Shown piece by piece: positions 1 to 11,893 of a stretch of DNA of 64,000 nucleotides. The stretch comes from Druceiella hillmani (taxonomy: Eukaryota; Arthropoda; Insecta; Lepidoptera; Hepialidae), in the NCBI GenBank assembly GCA_039881145.1, contig JAYKKI010000060.1, positions 5,456,501 to 5,520,500 of the forward strand, in the 5' to 3' direction. Position 1 is the first letter of the stretch. Every line of letters starts with the position of its first letter. The translations under genes were made by a program, and so were the position numbers. The notes under the pieces were generated by a model. The model did not search any database. It was given only the letters and a program-made list of their open reading frames with translations, and was not told the DNA's origin.

Positions 1-1589
1 TAGTTGAAATACATCTTGTATACTATTGTGGAAAAAATAGTAACTAAAGCTAAAGTAAAACTTTCTTATAATAACAAAAAAAAAGGGTTTTCTTGAAATA
101 AAAGAAAAATTCACGCCGTAAAAGACACGTAACATAAAAGAAATATTTTTCATTAGAAAACCTGTCAGTAAATAAAATAACACATGTCAATATCAAAGAC
201 AAAACATACGAATTTACGACACAATGGAATATAAAAAAATATGTCTGGTAGCCAATCTAGACAATAGAAAATTGCTTCGTTGAAAAAAATATGTAAAATG
301 ATTTTCGAGGCTGGAATGAGAATGTAAAAAACAGTGTTAAAGAAAAAAAACCAATTCTAAAAATTACGATAAGTCTCTGAAATATTTATAGACACAAAAC
401 TATTGCTGAAATTTTCCACGTAACATGTTTTCTTTTTTTTCAATATAACGTGAAAAACAATCAAATCTGAAGGTTAGCGCTGGGCGGTTTTGAATACATT
501 ACAAAATTGATTAATTAGCAGTTGAATGGACATAACTGTTCAGAAACACAGATATTTTCCATAATGTATACCCCTATATTTATACAGAAAACAGCCTTTT
601 TAAAAGAACCTATCTCCCTTCAGATAGACATCTGCCATTGTTGACCACAGTTTGCTACTGATTTAAAATTCTAACAGGTAACTGAAATTAAACGTGTTTA
701 CTTTTAACCGTTAGTTCACTGGTTAATTACTTTAATGCTGTGTCTACATTACATTTTATGCATGACTTTGATGATGAGAACAATTTCGTTTACACAGGTG
801 TTAGTGACAATTAAGTATATTCAAAGGTTAATCGTGGTGTTGATCGTCAATTAGCGGAAAAATTTTGTCTGTTGTTAAATATTTTGGCGTTGTGCTAAAA
901 AATATTAATATGTTTGGATAATAAAACGTACCTTTGTAGTATAAAATCCACGTTATGTGCTTGTACATCAATTCTTCATCAAAGAAAACTATAATTGTAC
1001 GACTAAAAAAATATATTATTGGAAAAATAAAAGCCGCCGCATATTCAATTATTACTTTTCTTGAACGAGAAAATATTATTTTTGAAAAGTTTATACTAAT
1101 GTCTGTTCTCGGAAAATTAACTCTACTTGTATTACATTTAGTTTATAACAGTAGTTTACAATGAAGACTACGGTTCGTGTAACTGCGTAATAAGATTTAA
1201 CTGTTGTTGGAAATGTCTCCTTTTTGTTTGCACACAAAAGCAATTTCAAGCTACATTACCTTTCATAATAAAACCACATAAATGTCATTTTAAAGACATA
1301 TTTTAATTTCAAATTACCCCAGGCATTTCATTTAGTCTGTCATACTCTAAATAATTTCCTTCAAACTTCGATTTAATTATAAATGTTTGATATTAATTTG
1401 CATTAAATCAATAACTATCGTCTGTTGTCCAACTTTCTGCTTTTGCGATAGGTTCAAAACGTTATTATAGACAATTTTTATGTTACAGCGGCTGCAGACC
1501 TTGGATATTAACAGTGAAATTGCGGACATGATCATCATTAAAAATATATACTAATAAATAAGTTAAAAAAATGTTTTCGTCTTATAGAA
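1..1589. other. AT-rich unique sequence, no gene recognised
   Basis: I see only AT-rich, stop-dense DNA with homopolymer A/T runs. A 69-codon open frame at 955-1164 is low-complexity (Lys/Ile/Phe rich) and matches no family I recognise, so I do not call it. A pyrimidine-rich tract ending in AG at 1586-1587, just before an ATG at 1590, could pass as a splice acceptor but nothing else supports an exon. Confidence 0.6.
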
Positions 1590-1622
1590 ATGGGGAAAAT
1601 GGATCGACCTACTATTAACTAC

Positions 1623-1832
1623 ATCGTGTGGAATAAGTGTAAAATCACAGGTCGATTAAAACAAATCGTGTGGAATAAGTGTAAAATCACAGGTCGATTA
1701 AAACAAATCGTGTGGAATAAGTGTAAAATCACAGGTCGATTAAAACAAATCGTGTGGAATAATTGTAAAATCACAGGTCGATTAAAACAAATCGTGTGGA
1801 ATAAGTGTAAAATCACAGGTCGATTAAAATAC
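1623..1832. repeat. 42-bp minisatellite, 5 copies, open reading frame on both strands
   Basis: Five nearly identical 42-bp units sit head to tail; one unit differs at a single base (K to N in the plus-strand reading). As 42 is divisible by three and the unit has no stop in the relevant frames, the array is open on the plus strand (1590-1901, 103 codons from an ATG, repeating a 14-residue unit beginning IVWNKCKITG) and on the minus strand (1619-1891). The predicted peptide resembles nothing I know. The two-strand openness and perfect repeats argue for a minisatellite that happens to be open, not a gene. Confidence 0.9.
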
Positions 1833-1883
1833 GTTATAATAGAGAGATGTGAGCTTACTGATACTGTCGTTCGTTTCGGTTCT

Positions 1884-3050
1884 ATCGGCAAACGTATATG
1901 ATAAAGGAAATTATTTGCGAGTTCCAGTTGAGCTGCTTTTAAGCTAATTTACTGAAGAAATTGGTGTATATTTACTGAAAAAATATTGCACCTTATTAAT
2001 ACCTATTTATTTTTCAGTTAATACCAAATAAATACCTGTATTCTCTAGACTCACAAGGCGTGCAATACTTTTAATCATATATTGTGACGTGTAAAGACCG
2101 TATGTTTCTGAATAAAATCGGCAAACGTATGTGATAAAGGAAATTATTTGCGAGTCCCAGTTGAGCTACTTTTAATCTTATTTACTGAAGAAATTGGTGT
2201 ATATTTACTGAAAAAATATTGCACCCTATTAATACCTATTTATTTTTCATTAATACCAAATAAATACCTGTATTCTCTAGACTCACAAGGCGTGCAATAC
2301 TTTTAATCATATTTTGTAACGTGTTAAGACCGTATGTTACTGAATAAAATCGGCAAACGTATATGCTAAAGGAAATTATTTGCGAGTCCCAGTTGAGTTA
2401 CTTTTAATCTTATTTACTGAAGAAATTGGTGTATATTTACTGAAAAAATATTGCACCCTATTAATACCTATTTATTTTTCAGTTAATACTAAAAAAATAC
2501 CTATATTATCTAGCCTCACAAAATGTGCAGTATTTTTAATTATATTTTGTAACATGTGAAGACCGTATACTACTGAATAAAATTGGCAACAGTATATGAT
2601 AAAGGAAATTATTTGCGAGTCCCAGTTGAGCTACTTTTAATCTTATTTACTGAAGAAATTGGTGTATATTTACTGAAAAAATATTACACCCTATTAATAC
2701 CTACCAATTTTTCAGTTAATATAAAAAATACCTGTATTATCTAGCCCCACAAGATGTGCAATACTTTTAATTATATTTTGTAACATGTGAAGACCGTATA
2801 CTACTGAATAAAATCTGCAACCGTATATGATAAAGGAAATTATTTGCCAGTCCCAGTTGAGCTACTTTTAATCTTATTTACTGAAGAAATTGGTGTATAT
2901 TTACTGTAAAAATATTACACCCTATTAATACCTATTTACTTTTCAGTTAATACTAAAAAAATACATGTATTATCTAGCTTCACAAGGCGTACAATACTTT
3001 CAATGATATTTTATAACATGTGACGTATAAGGTATACTACTGAATAAAAA
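1884..3050. repeat. ~232-bp tandem array, 5 copies
   Basis: Units start near 1884, 2117, 2349, 2582 and 2813, each beginning around ATCGGCAAACG or a variant and containing the conserved block AAAGGAAATTATTTGCGAG. Copies diverge gradually from left to right, with small indels. The array begins directly at the end of the 42-bp minisatellite. No coding potential is visible. Confidence 0.92.
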
Positions 3051-3604
3051 CAAATTTTCAAAACTTTCTATGTTTGTAAGTACGAAACCCCTCTGCTGTG
3101 TATTAAGTTTTGATTTCAAGGAAATTGTTAGTCCAGAGTCTTTATTATGTAAACAAAGCTGCGTCCCGAACCTAATATTAAACAAACAGTTTAGGTGTTG
3201 CTGTTGACGATTAGCATATCGACCTTTGAACTGATAGTTCGATGAAGATATCATTATCATAAATAAAAAGTTATTAATAAAAGCCTTTTATTATCATAAA
3301 TAGTAAAATTAGTTTTGGAATTTTGGAATGTTTATGACTTTCTCTTTCAGTCAACACCCCATATAAAACATTAAATTAATAAAAAAATATTGCCCGGTCC
3401 CTCTACAGTTTTCATATAATAAAAAAAATATGTTGTGAACTTATGAAATATATGGGAATTGATGTGAAATTCCTTTATAAGTTTCTCAGGAAAATCATGG
3501 AATATTTTAATAATATATCCTAAATTATTTAAAATTTATTTACGTATAATTTTAAAAATAAATTATTTTAAAAACGTTATGTCCATTTCAATTAATTCCT
3601 CACA

Positions 3605-3606
<2 letters not shown>
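3051..3606. other. AT-rich unique sequence, no gene recognised
   Basis: Unique AT-rich DNA. An 86-codon minus-strand frame at 3000-3260 overlaps the end of the repeat array and has no recognisable domain; I treat it as chance. Confidence 0.5.

Positions 3607-3659
<53 letters not shown>
3607..3659. repeat. (AT)n microsatellite
   Basis: About 26 uninterrupted AT dinucleotides. It is one of at least eight long (TA)n tracts in this window. Confidence 0.97.
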
Positions 3660-3662
<3 letters not shown>

Positions 3663-3689
3663 CAGATACTAATTATATATAGTTCAATA

Positions 3690-3830
3690 TGCTTGTCACT
3701 ATGCCTATATCAAAGGGTTTCTGAGTATAAACGGCTACGACAGACGGACAGGTGGACGGATACGAGAGTGATCTTATAATGATTCCTTTTTTAGTTTTCT
3801 TTTGAGTTTCCGTTTTTTTTTTCCTTACTT
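3690..3830 (+). mobile_element. Degraded dispersed element tail (hairpin-ended family), copy 1
   Basis: The stretch around GACAGACGGACAGGTGGACG followed by GATCTTATAATGATTCC and a TTTTCTTTTGAGTTTCCG-like block resembles the 3' part of a repeat common in insect genomes, which typically reads as a run of GACAGACGGAC, then CTATAAGGGTTCC, a T-rich loop and an inverted GGAACCCT. Similar blocks occur here at 46110-46160 and 62215-62285. The class (SINE or other non-autonomous element) is not certain. Confidence 0.4.
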
Positions 3831-4619
3831 TCGAGCGATTTTAGAGTTTGCAATTTAATTTAACAGATACGTATTTACTAATGTCCTTTTTGTTTTTATC
3901 CTGAATCTAAGAACCTATATCAATTACTGTCTCCAGATTATTAGAATTCGTTAAATCTGATTAGATCTGCAGGTCGGCCAAGCGAATCTGTGAACATTTA
4001 AGTTATCCTCAGGCATAACATTTCTTCGGGAGTATAATTAAGAACAACATCATCTATCAGTTAATTTCTTTTTAGAAAAAAGAAAACATTTATATTTAGA
4101 AACAAAAAAAACGCTTATCGCAGCCAAATTAATTAATTAATAAATTAATAAGTTAAACTATGTGTAATATATTTGCCTTTCAACAGACTGGACATTAATT
4201 ATAAAATGTTGGCAGAAACGAGAACACGTTCATAAAGGAGAAACGTCAACTGCAATATGCCTGCTACTCAAATTTACGACTTCCAAAGCAATAACTGCAT
4301 ACTACTGAATCTCACTGTAAAGTCGACTCGTGCGGCTGTGACCAGCGGGCAATTACTGTTAATGGAATGCACCGTGTGATGTATGGCGCGCCTTTGTGAC
4401 AGTTGCACGTAAATTGGTATCTGTTTGAGATAATTCGTCGCCCCATTAATATTCATCAATGCATTCTGAAGCGAAATTCAAAATCTGATAGTTGAATTTG
4501 TCAAAGTCGTCGTAAGTCGTTTGTAAAAATGATTTGAGAATACAAACGTTTGTGTTACATTAAGAAAATGTTTTTTTTATTCTGTGTATATTAAGATGGA
4601 AAGACAAACGATTTTTTTA
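3831..4619. other. Unique sequence with a GC-richer core at 4240-4460
   Basis: No gene is recognised. The core 4240-4460 is noticeably richer in G+C and CpG (for example TATGGCGCGCC near 4382) than its surroundings. It could be a conserved non-coding or exonic remnant, but the open frames in it are short and match nothing I know. Confidence 0.3.
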
Positions 4620-5195
4620 TAACCATGATATAATAAATAAAATATTCAGACGTAATTCTAATATTTACTCTTTTAAAAAGAAAGTTATTGATTCCTAATT
4701 TTACTCTTTCTAACAATAGCAGTTGTTGACCACTGATAGCCATGATAGAATAAATAAAATATTCAGAAGTAATTCTAATATTTACTCTTTTAAAAAGAAA
4801 GTTATTGATTCCTAATTTTACTCTTTCTAACAATAGCAGTTGTTGACCACTGATAGCCATGATAGAATAAATAAAATATTCAGAAGTAATTCTAATATTT
4901 ACTCTTTTAAAAAGAAAGTTATTGATTCCTAATTTTACTCTTTCTAACAATAGCAGTTGTTGACCACTGATAGCCATGATATAATAAATAAAATATTCAG
5001 AAGTAATTCTAATATTTACTCTTTTAAAAAGAAAGTTATTGATTCCTAATTTTACTCTTTCTAACAATAGCAGTTGTTGACCACTGATAGCCATGATAGA
5101 ATAAATAAAATATTCAGAAGTAATTCTAATATTTACTCTTTTAAAAAGAAAGTTATTGATTCCTAATTTTACTCTTTCTAACAATAGCAGTTGTT
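4620..5195. repeat. 117-bp tandem array, ~4.9 copies
   Basis: Units of exactly 117 bp start near 4622, 4739, 4856, 4973 and 5090 and are nearly identical. As 117 is 39 codons, the minus strand stays open through the array (4591-5184, 197 codons, repeating a 39-residue unit containing LERVKLGINNF). No domain is recognisable and no flanking coding sequence is seen, so I call this a minisatellite and not a repeat-protein gene. Confidence 0.93.
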
Positions 5196-6480
5196 CCTGA
5201 CTTGCTTACTCTTAATATCAACACCATGTGAACTATGTAGAGGGAACTTCCATAGGAAATCGTATATTCGCTTGTTAAGTATGTGATAGCCAATTGAAGT
5301 TTCTTGTGTTACAAAATATGTACAGATTTCAATTGCTAATAACTACGAGACTGATAATGCGTTAACAATGGTTGAATCCACAGCGTATAGAGAATGTCTG
5401 TATGTTGAACGTACAATATTTGTTTTATCTGCGACGTCACCGAACTAGTGTACTCGTAGGTGTATATGCGTAATTGTTGCGAATTAGCGTCGTGTAAAGT
5501 TATAATTTAGTGTAGCGTAAAAACGCATTTATAATCATAAAAAGCGTTTTGTATTCAATTACATATTAATTGTTTTTCTCACGAAATATTTGTCATAGTC
5601 TTTTCCTATTTAATGTAGCTTTTTGTCATTAATACTTACAAAATAACAATACGAATGTTGTGAAAGTGAATAGAAAAAACAAGAAACTGTGAGAGGGAGA
5701 CGAGTGAAAAAATTCATGAAAAGACCTTTGAAATTTGATAGGCTCGTGAGTAGTAAATGCACTTATCTAATTGGTTATTTTTTACGAAATTACCGTAAGT
5801 GACCTTTACAGCTAATAAAAATATTAATTTTTTGAGTATTTTTGATTAAAAAAAAGAAAAACAGTGACAATTTTTCTTTCTCTTTTCTATACTATACCCG
5901 ACACGTTACTTAAATACATGTATAGCGCATTGATAGTATTACAAATAGTAGTAAACATCTTTGTAAAGGGTACGATAACAATACATAACATAACGGAAAA
6001 TAAAACATCAAACTTTCATAGATGAAGAAAAAACCAAGCTGCCAAAACATTTATTATTTATTGGATAAAAAATAATTAGGTTTTTTAATCTACTTTATAA
6101 AAAAGTTAAGAATTCTAACTCTAACTGCACAAATATTCGCGAAATTTAATCCTCAATATTAAATTTTAAAAACTTAATATTTAGTAAAAGGATAATACCG
6201 AATAGTACAACCCCATTAGCATAATGCCATAAATGAATAGATGCCTAATTAACAAAATTAAAAGGAAGTTACAGCAAAACTCTTTTGCCTGTAACATTCC
6301 AGAAAACATGTCCACGTTAAATATTTTCACGCGTGAAAAGTCGTAACATATAAAATGAAATGTGGGCTTTTAAATTAAACAGTTCTTTGCCTATAAACAT
6401 CAACTTTTACGACAAATTAAAACTACCCCATAAAATGAAACTATAAACACACATATACTCTTAGACATATACCCTTCTTC
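5196..6480. other. AT-rich unique sequence, no gene recognised
   Basis: Unique DNA with short stop-interrupted frames. Nothing recognisable on either strand. Confidence 0.5.
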
Positions 6481-6640
6481 ATTAACCAACGCGCAGCTTT
6501 ATGGCGGCCAAGATTTAAAATCGTCCCTCAGCACACTCTACATGCTAAAGCCGGAAGTGGCGGCGGATTTTCCCAAACCCTCTTAGAAAAAGGGCTGCGT
6601 CCTTGACACGAGTTCCGGCATGATAGGATACAGTGAAGCC
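6481..6640. promoter_or_regulatory. GC-rich island with YY1/Pho-like and ETS-like motifs, candidate promoter
   Basis: This short island stands out as GC- and CpG-rich within AT-rich surroundings. It contains ATGGCGGCC at 6501-6509, like the YY1/Pleiohomeotic core, and CCGGAAGTG at 6551-6559, like an ETS/GABP core; both motifs are typical of TATA-less promoters of housekeeping genes. No coding exon can be recognised on either side, so the direction and target are unknown. It could equally be a GC-rich remnant of a mobile element. Confidence 0.3.
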
Positions 6641-7441
6641 GTTTATATATTACGAAGAAAGCGAAGTTTATGTGATAGGGGAAAGCCGATTTATTTAAAG
6701 GTGTTTATTGTTGATGTATGTATAATAATAACTTTACCCTATTAATGGAAACAAAAATTCATACATTTGTAATTCAGAATGTAAATAAATATAGTATCGG
6801 AATAAAATGAGCGAACATTTTTCTATATATAACTGTAATATAAAATATATTTAATATAATATAGTCATAAAATACACAATGTTTAGGATAACATATAAAT
6901 AAGTATAAAAATAGTTGAGTATTATTTTATTGATATAAGTTTTAACTGAGAGCCCAACTATTGGGACAAGGACCCAACAAGGACAAAAAAAATATATTTA
7001 ATCAACATTAAAGTACAGAGGCATTCTAATAGACACAATAATACAATATAATTATTCTAACGTAGAATATATTTAAGGAGATTACAAACATTTCTCTAAT
7101 GAACATCTCCATTGTCTGAGATAAAACAAATCCATATATACCTATAACATCAACATAACTATTATCTCCATAAGTACACAGTTCAACAAGTAACAATTGT
7201 AAGTTATCAGAACGGTCATATACAATATTATATGTATATTCAGACAATTGGAGTCATTGAACATAATTGGTGGCTTGCTTCATGGATCTTTACGGATCTA
7301 TGTTAATATATTGGAATTTTTTCAATTTACTCAAATGATAAAAGTATCTAAACAAGAATTTATTTGTATCGAAATGATGTAATGATAATTTTACCTATAC
7401 TGTATTAGTTTTGTATACATACAAGTTCAGATTTACGAAAT
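6641..7441. other. AT-rich unique sequence, no gene recognised
   Basis: Includes AT-rich low-complexity DNA and a 73-codon minus-strand frame (7026-7247) with no recognisable feature. Confidence 0.5.
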
Positions 7442-7532
7442 AATGTTTAACAATGTTCTAATTTAAAATACATTGTTTAACAATGTTCTAATTTAAAATA
7501 CATTGTTTAACAATGTTCGAATTTAAAATACC
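7442..7532. repeat. 30-bp tandem repeat, 3 copies
   Basis: Three copies of a 30-bp unit containing TTTAACAATGTTCTAATTTA. The third differs by one base (TTCGAA in place of TTCTAA). Confidence 0.9.
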
Positions 7533-7753
7533 AATATGTATCAATGTGTAAAATTAACTTTTTTGTAAATATATTAAAAGCGATTTATTATTGATTTATT
7601 TCTTTTATTTTATGATTACTCTATTATTACAGAAACATTACAATAAACAACTTTTCCATTTCAGTAATTTCGTTGCGTACAATTAGATTTTTATACAATA
7701 AAGCAAAGTTGTTGAAGCGAAGTTTCTAATAAACGTTTTGGTTGGGGATCTAG

Positions 7754-7888
7754 GTGAGAAAAAGTGAAACATCTTGAACGCGGTGATGAAACGCTGGCTG
7801 AGCAGTGTGTATTATTGTCATATAAGTGAGCGAAATAGAGTAAAAGAGCGACAAATTACAAAAAGCAGCACGTAGCGCTGTCTCCCTC
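7754..7888 (+). repeat. Left arm of a diverged ~130-bp inverted repeat
   Basis: The reverse complement of this arm aligns with 8957-9092 over almost its whole length. Shared blocks include GTGAAACATC, GAACGCGG, GATGAAACGCT, ATATAAGTGAGCG and CTTTTTGTAA (opposite strand). By eye identity is about 75-80%. With the right arm it brackets about 1.07 kb of unrecognised AT-rich DNA. This could be a decayed element with long terminal inverted repeats, or two copies of one family in opposite orientation. Confidence 0.8.
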
Positions 7889-8956
7889 TCACCTTTGTTC
7901 TCTTTAAATATATAAATGTGTGTGTGTGCGTATAATTGTCCCAACGAGAGAATATACGTGCTTGGTAATACGCGCATGCACAAATAGTAAGAAAAAGAAA
8001 TCATTCTCTCACGTGGACCGTTGTTTAGCATACTTAACCTGTTTTCGTTTCTTGTTAAGTGATTTTTATTGTATGATGGATAGTTCAAAAATGATTTGTA
8101 AAAACGTCTATAATTTATTACTTTAAGGATGTTATGTTTTATTAATTAATAATAATAGTCCTATGATACCTAATGTCTTTTTATTGCATTTCTAAGGTCA
8201 AAAATAAAAATGTTTAACCTTAAAAACTACCGATAACGATTTTGTTTCTTAATGTTATCACATGTAATTAATATTTAACGGAGTGAAGTATGTACTTATT
8301 TTATAGTTTTAATTTTACTTTTCTCTCTAGTAAGTTACCTAAACTTTTATTAAAGTATTCGAGGGGTATAATTTCTAGAAAAGCAGGTAGAAATATAATT
8401 GTAGATATGTCAAAAGGTCTTAAATGAGAAAGGTGAGAAATTTCTAAAAATATAAGTATATTTAGGTGTCAATAGTTTATTAAAGTCGCTAACCAAAAAG
8501 AGATGTGTCAACTTAACTTCCTTTATGTCTAAACTCGATACTACTCTAGAGCATATAAACAAATGTACATACATTCAATACAATTATGGTTAGAATACGA
8601 TAAGATAGATACTAGAAGAATAGGTTCAGTAAGTCCTACTGTAATGAATCTCAGGTACTTACAAATTTATTAAAAACTCTTTTCTTGATCTTTTCCGCCT
8701 AAAAACCAGATGTGGCTCAGTTTGTAGATGCAGAAAACCTAGCTTTGGATTGTTCTGCAATTTGCTTAGAATGCAAAGAAGTAAGTTGAATGCGTCACAT
8801 GTCTATAGATGTCTATATAAGACATTGAAGGAAATAATGCTTTTGATTAATTTATCTTCTATGTAACGAAAATTATTTCTCGTATTTTGTTTGCTTTATA
8901 CTATTTGTTAATAAACAATTAGTTAACTATAATGTTCTAATTTGTTTTTTGTGGCA
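7889..8956. other. Interior between the inverted repeats, no gene recognised
   Basis: AT-rich DNA with no recognisable transposase or other coding remnant. A short TG run lies at 7917-7928. If the flanking arms are terminal inverted repeats, this interior is non-coding and the element is non-autonomous. Confidence 0.45.
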
Positions 8957-9092
8957 GGAGAGAAGCAGTGGTACGCGCTACTTTTTGTAACTAGTCGTAC
9001 TTTCTCTATTCCGCTCACTTATATGGCAACAATACGCATTGCTCAGTCAAATAGCGTTTCATCGCCGCGTTCGTGATGTTTCACGATTTTCA
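8957..9092 (-). repeat. Right arm of a diverged ~130-bp inverted repeat
   Basis: Reverse-complement partner of 7754-7888. The outer end reads GATGTTTCACGATTTTC, mirroring GTGAAACATC at the left outer end, so the conserved edges face outward as expected for terminal inverted repeats. No clear target-site duplication could be identified by eye. Confidence 0.8.
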
Positions 9093-9460
9093 TGCGTATG
9101 ATACTTTTAAATAATACGTATTATTATAACAGACGCTACCATATTATATTAAAAATAGCCTAAATTTTTGACGGAAAATTTATAATTAGCAACCACGAAA
9201 ACTATTTGAATCGTATTCTTCTTAAAAAAAACTTGATTCATGGCAATCATTACATTTTAAAAATTTTTTTTAAAAATTGTATTGTTTTAAAAGAAGTTAT
9301 CGATTTTGTTCCAATGACAATTTTTGAGAGATACTTAAAATTTTTAGTATCAAGTATTTTTAGTAGTCTTAAGAACATAATTAAACATTATGAAAATCCA
9401 TTTATTATTACTGTGTTCCGATGTTTTTATTTTTTCAAGTTTATCGCAATCGATTTATAA
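9093..9460. other. AT-rich unique sequence
   Basis: Contains an 84-codon plus-strand frame (9206-9460) rich in Phe, Ile and Lys. It ends exactly where the 208-bp array starts and has no recognisable domain, so it is probably chance. Confidence 0.4.
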
Positions 9461-10463
9461 TAAATATATAAGAATTAGATTTAACATAAATTACGAAAAC
9501 ACGTTATGAATCGCTTAAAAAACCATGCTTATAATACTTGCAAATGATAAAAATGATATAAAAAATGTAATATCGATTCTAGGTTATGGTAAAGTAAAGT
9601 ATATTTGACTGTAACTATACAAGCAGTTGTTAGACACAAAATATAGTTCTGTATGTTCATAGTAAAAATAAATATATAAGAATTAGATTTAACATAAATT
9701 ACGAAAACACGTTATGAATCGCTTAAAAAACCATGCTTATAATTCTGGCAAATAATAAAAATGATACAAAAAATGTAATATCGATTCTAGGTTATGGTAA
9801 AGTAAAGTGTATTTGACTGTAACTATACAAACAGTTATTAGACACAAAATATAGTTCTGTATATTCATAGTAAAAATAAATATATAAGAATTAGATTTAA
9901 CATAAATTACGAAAACACGTTATGAATCGCTTAACAAACCATGCTTATAATACTTGCAAATGATAAAAATGATACAAAAAATGTAATATCGATTCTAGGT
10001 TATGGTAAAGTAAAGTGTATTTGACTGTAACTATACAAGCAGTTATTAGACACAAAATATAGTTCTGTATGTTCATAGTAAAAATAAATATATAAGAATT
10101 AGATTTAACATAAATTACGAAAACACATTATGAATCGCTTAAAAAACCATGCTTATAATACTTGCAAATTATAAAAATGATATAAAAAATGTAATATCGA
10201 TTCTAGGTTATGGTAAAGTAAAGTGTATTTGACTGTAACTATACAAGCAGTTATTAGACACAAAATATAGTTCTGTATGTTCATAGTAAAAATAAATATA
10301 TAAGAATTAGATTTAACATAAATTACGAAAACACGTTATGAATCGCTTAAAAAACCATGCTTATAATTCTTGCAAATGATAAAAATGATATAAAAAATGT
10401 AATATCGATTCTAGGTTATGGTAAAGTAAAGTGTATTTGACTGTAACTATACAAACAGTTATT
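9461..10463. repeat. 208-bp tandem array (family A), ~4.8 copies
   Basis: Units start at 9461, 9669, 9877, 10085 and 10293, exactly 208 bp apart, beginning TAAATATATAAGAATTAG. Copies are nearly identical. In the fifth unit the last part (after AGACACAAAA near 10464) switches into the longer family B unit, so the two arrays are directly fused. Confidence 0.95.
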
Positions 10464-11893
10464 AGACACAAAAGATAGTTTTCAATAAAACAGAAAACAA
10501 GATTCTTCCTCCTGAGAATTGCAATCTAAGTTTTACAACAGCAACGTCCCTCCTACCTTGTAAAATGAAAATTTACTATGCTCAGAAAAAATCACTTGAG
10601 TATGGAAATGGAAAACAAATTCGACTAATAATAAATATATTCAATATTACATTTAAAATAAATAACAAAAACACGTTAGGAATCACTTAAAAAATTATGC
10701 TTGTAATTCTGACAAATGGTAAAAAATGTAATACCGATTCTAGATGATGGTAATGCTCAATATACATGATTGTGACTATACAAGCAGTTATTAGACACAA
10801 AAGATAGTTTTCCATAAAACGGAAAAAAGATTTTCCCTCCTGAGAATTGCAATCTAAGTTTTACAACAGCAACGTCCCTCCTAACTTGTAAAGTGAAAAT
10901 TTACCATACTCAGAAAAAATCACTCGAGAATGAAAATGGAAAACAAACTCGACTAATAATAAATATATTTAATATAACATTTAACATAAATAACGAAAAC
11001 ACGTTAGAAATCACTTAAAAAATTATGGTTGTAATTCTTGCAAATGATAAAAATGATATAAAAAATGTAATGTCGATTCTAGGTTATGGTAAAGTAAAGT
11101 GTATTTGACTGTAACTATACAAACAGTTATTAGACACAAAAGATAGTTTTCAATAAAACAGAAAACAAGATTCTTCCTCCTGAGAATTGCAATCTAAGTT
11201 TTACAACAGCAACGTCCCTCCTACCTTGTAAAATGAAAATTTACTATGCTCAGAAAAAATCACTTGAGTATGGAAATGGAAAACAAATTCGACTAATAAT
11301 AAATATATTCAATATTACATTTAAAATAAATAACAAAAACACGTTAGGAATCACTTAAAAAATTATGCTTGTAATTCTGACAAATGGTAAAAAATGTAAT
11401 ACCGATTCTAGATGATGGTAATGCTCAATATACATGATTGTGACTATACAAGCAGTTATTAGACACAAAAGATAGTTTTCCATAAAACGGAAAAAAGATT
11501 TTCCCTCCTGAGAATTGCAATCTAAGTTTTACAACAGCAACGTCCCTCCTAACTTGTAAAGTGAAAATTTACCATACTCAGAAAAAATCACTCGAGAATG
11601 AAAATGGAAAACAAACTCGACTAATAATAAATATATTTAATATAACATTTAACATAAATAACGAAAACACGTTAGAAATCACTTAAAAAATTATGGTTGT
11701 AATTCTGACAAATGGTAAAAAAATGTAATACCGATTCTAGATGATGGTAATTCTCAATATACATGATTGTGACTATACAAGCAGTTATTAGACACAAAAG
11801 ATAGTTTTCAATAAAACGGAAAAAAGATTCTTGTAAAGTGAAAATTTTCCATACTCAGAAAAAAATCACTTAAGTATGGAAACGGAAAATAAA
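10464..11893. repeat. 329/339-bp composite satellite (family B) in a 668-bp duplicated dimer
   Basis: AGACACAAAAGATAG recurs at 10464, 10793, 11132, 11461 and 11790, giving periods of 329, 339, 329 and 329. Each unit has a part homologous to the 208-bp family A plus an extra ~130-bp block containing CCTCCTGAGAATTGCAATC. The 10464-11131 dimer is repeated at 11132 onward, with about 570 bp that look identical. The second monomer of the first dimer has a family B head and a family A tail (11041-11131), which points to recombination between families. The last unit is internally deleted at about 11829. Confidence 0.92.

Noticed and set aside
1940..2960. CTGAAGA words followed by GAAA-like words in the 232-bp array as a second hammerhead
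   Set aside because: No complementary stem II between CTGAAGA and GAAA and no GUC with a closing stem, unlike the foldback cores.
1884..3050. CRISPR-like direct repeats (also considered for other arrays)
   Set aside because: Units are contiguous satellites without unique spacers, and the DNA is animal-like.
9206..9460. 84-codon plus-strand frame as a gene
   Set aside because: Low-complexity Phe/Ile/Lys composition expected of AT-rich DNA; no recognisable motif and no supporting signals.
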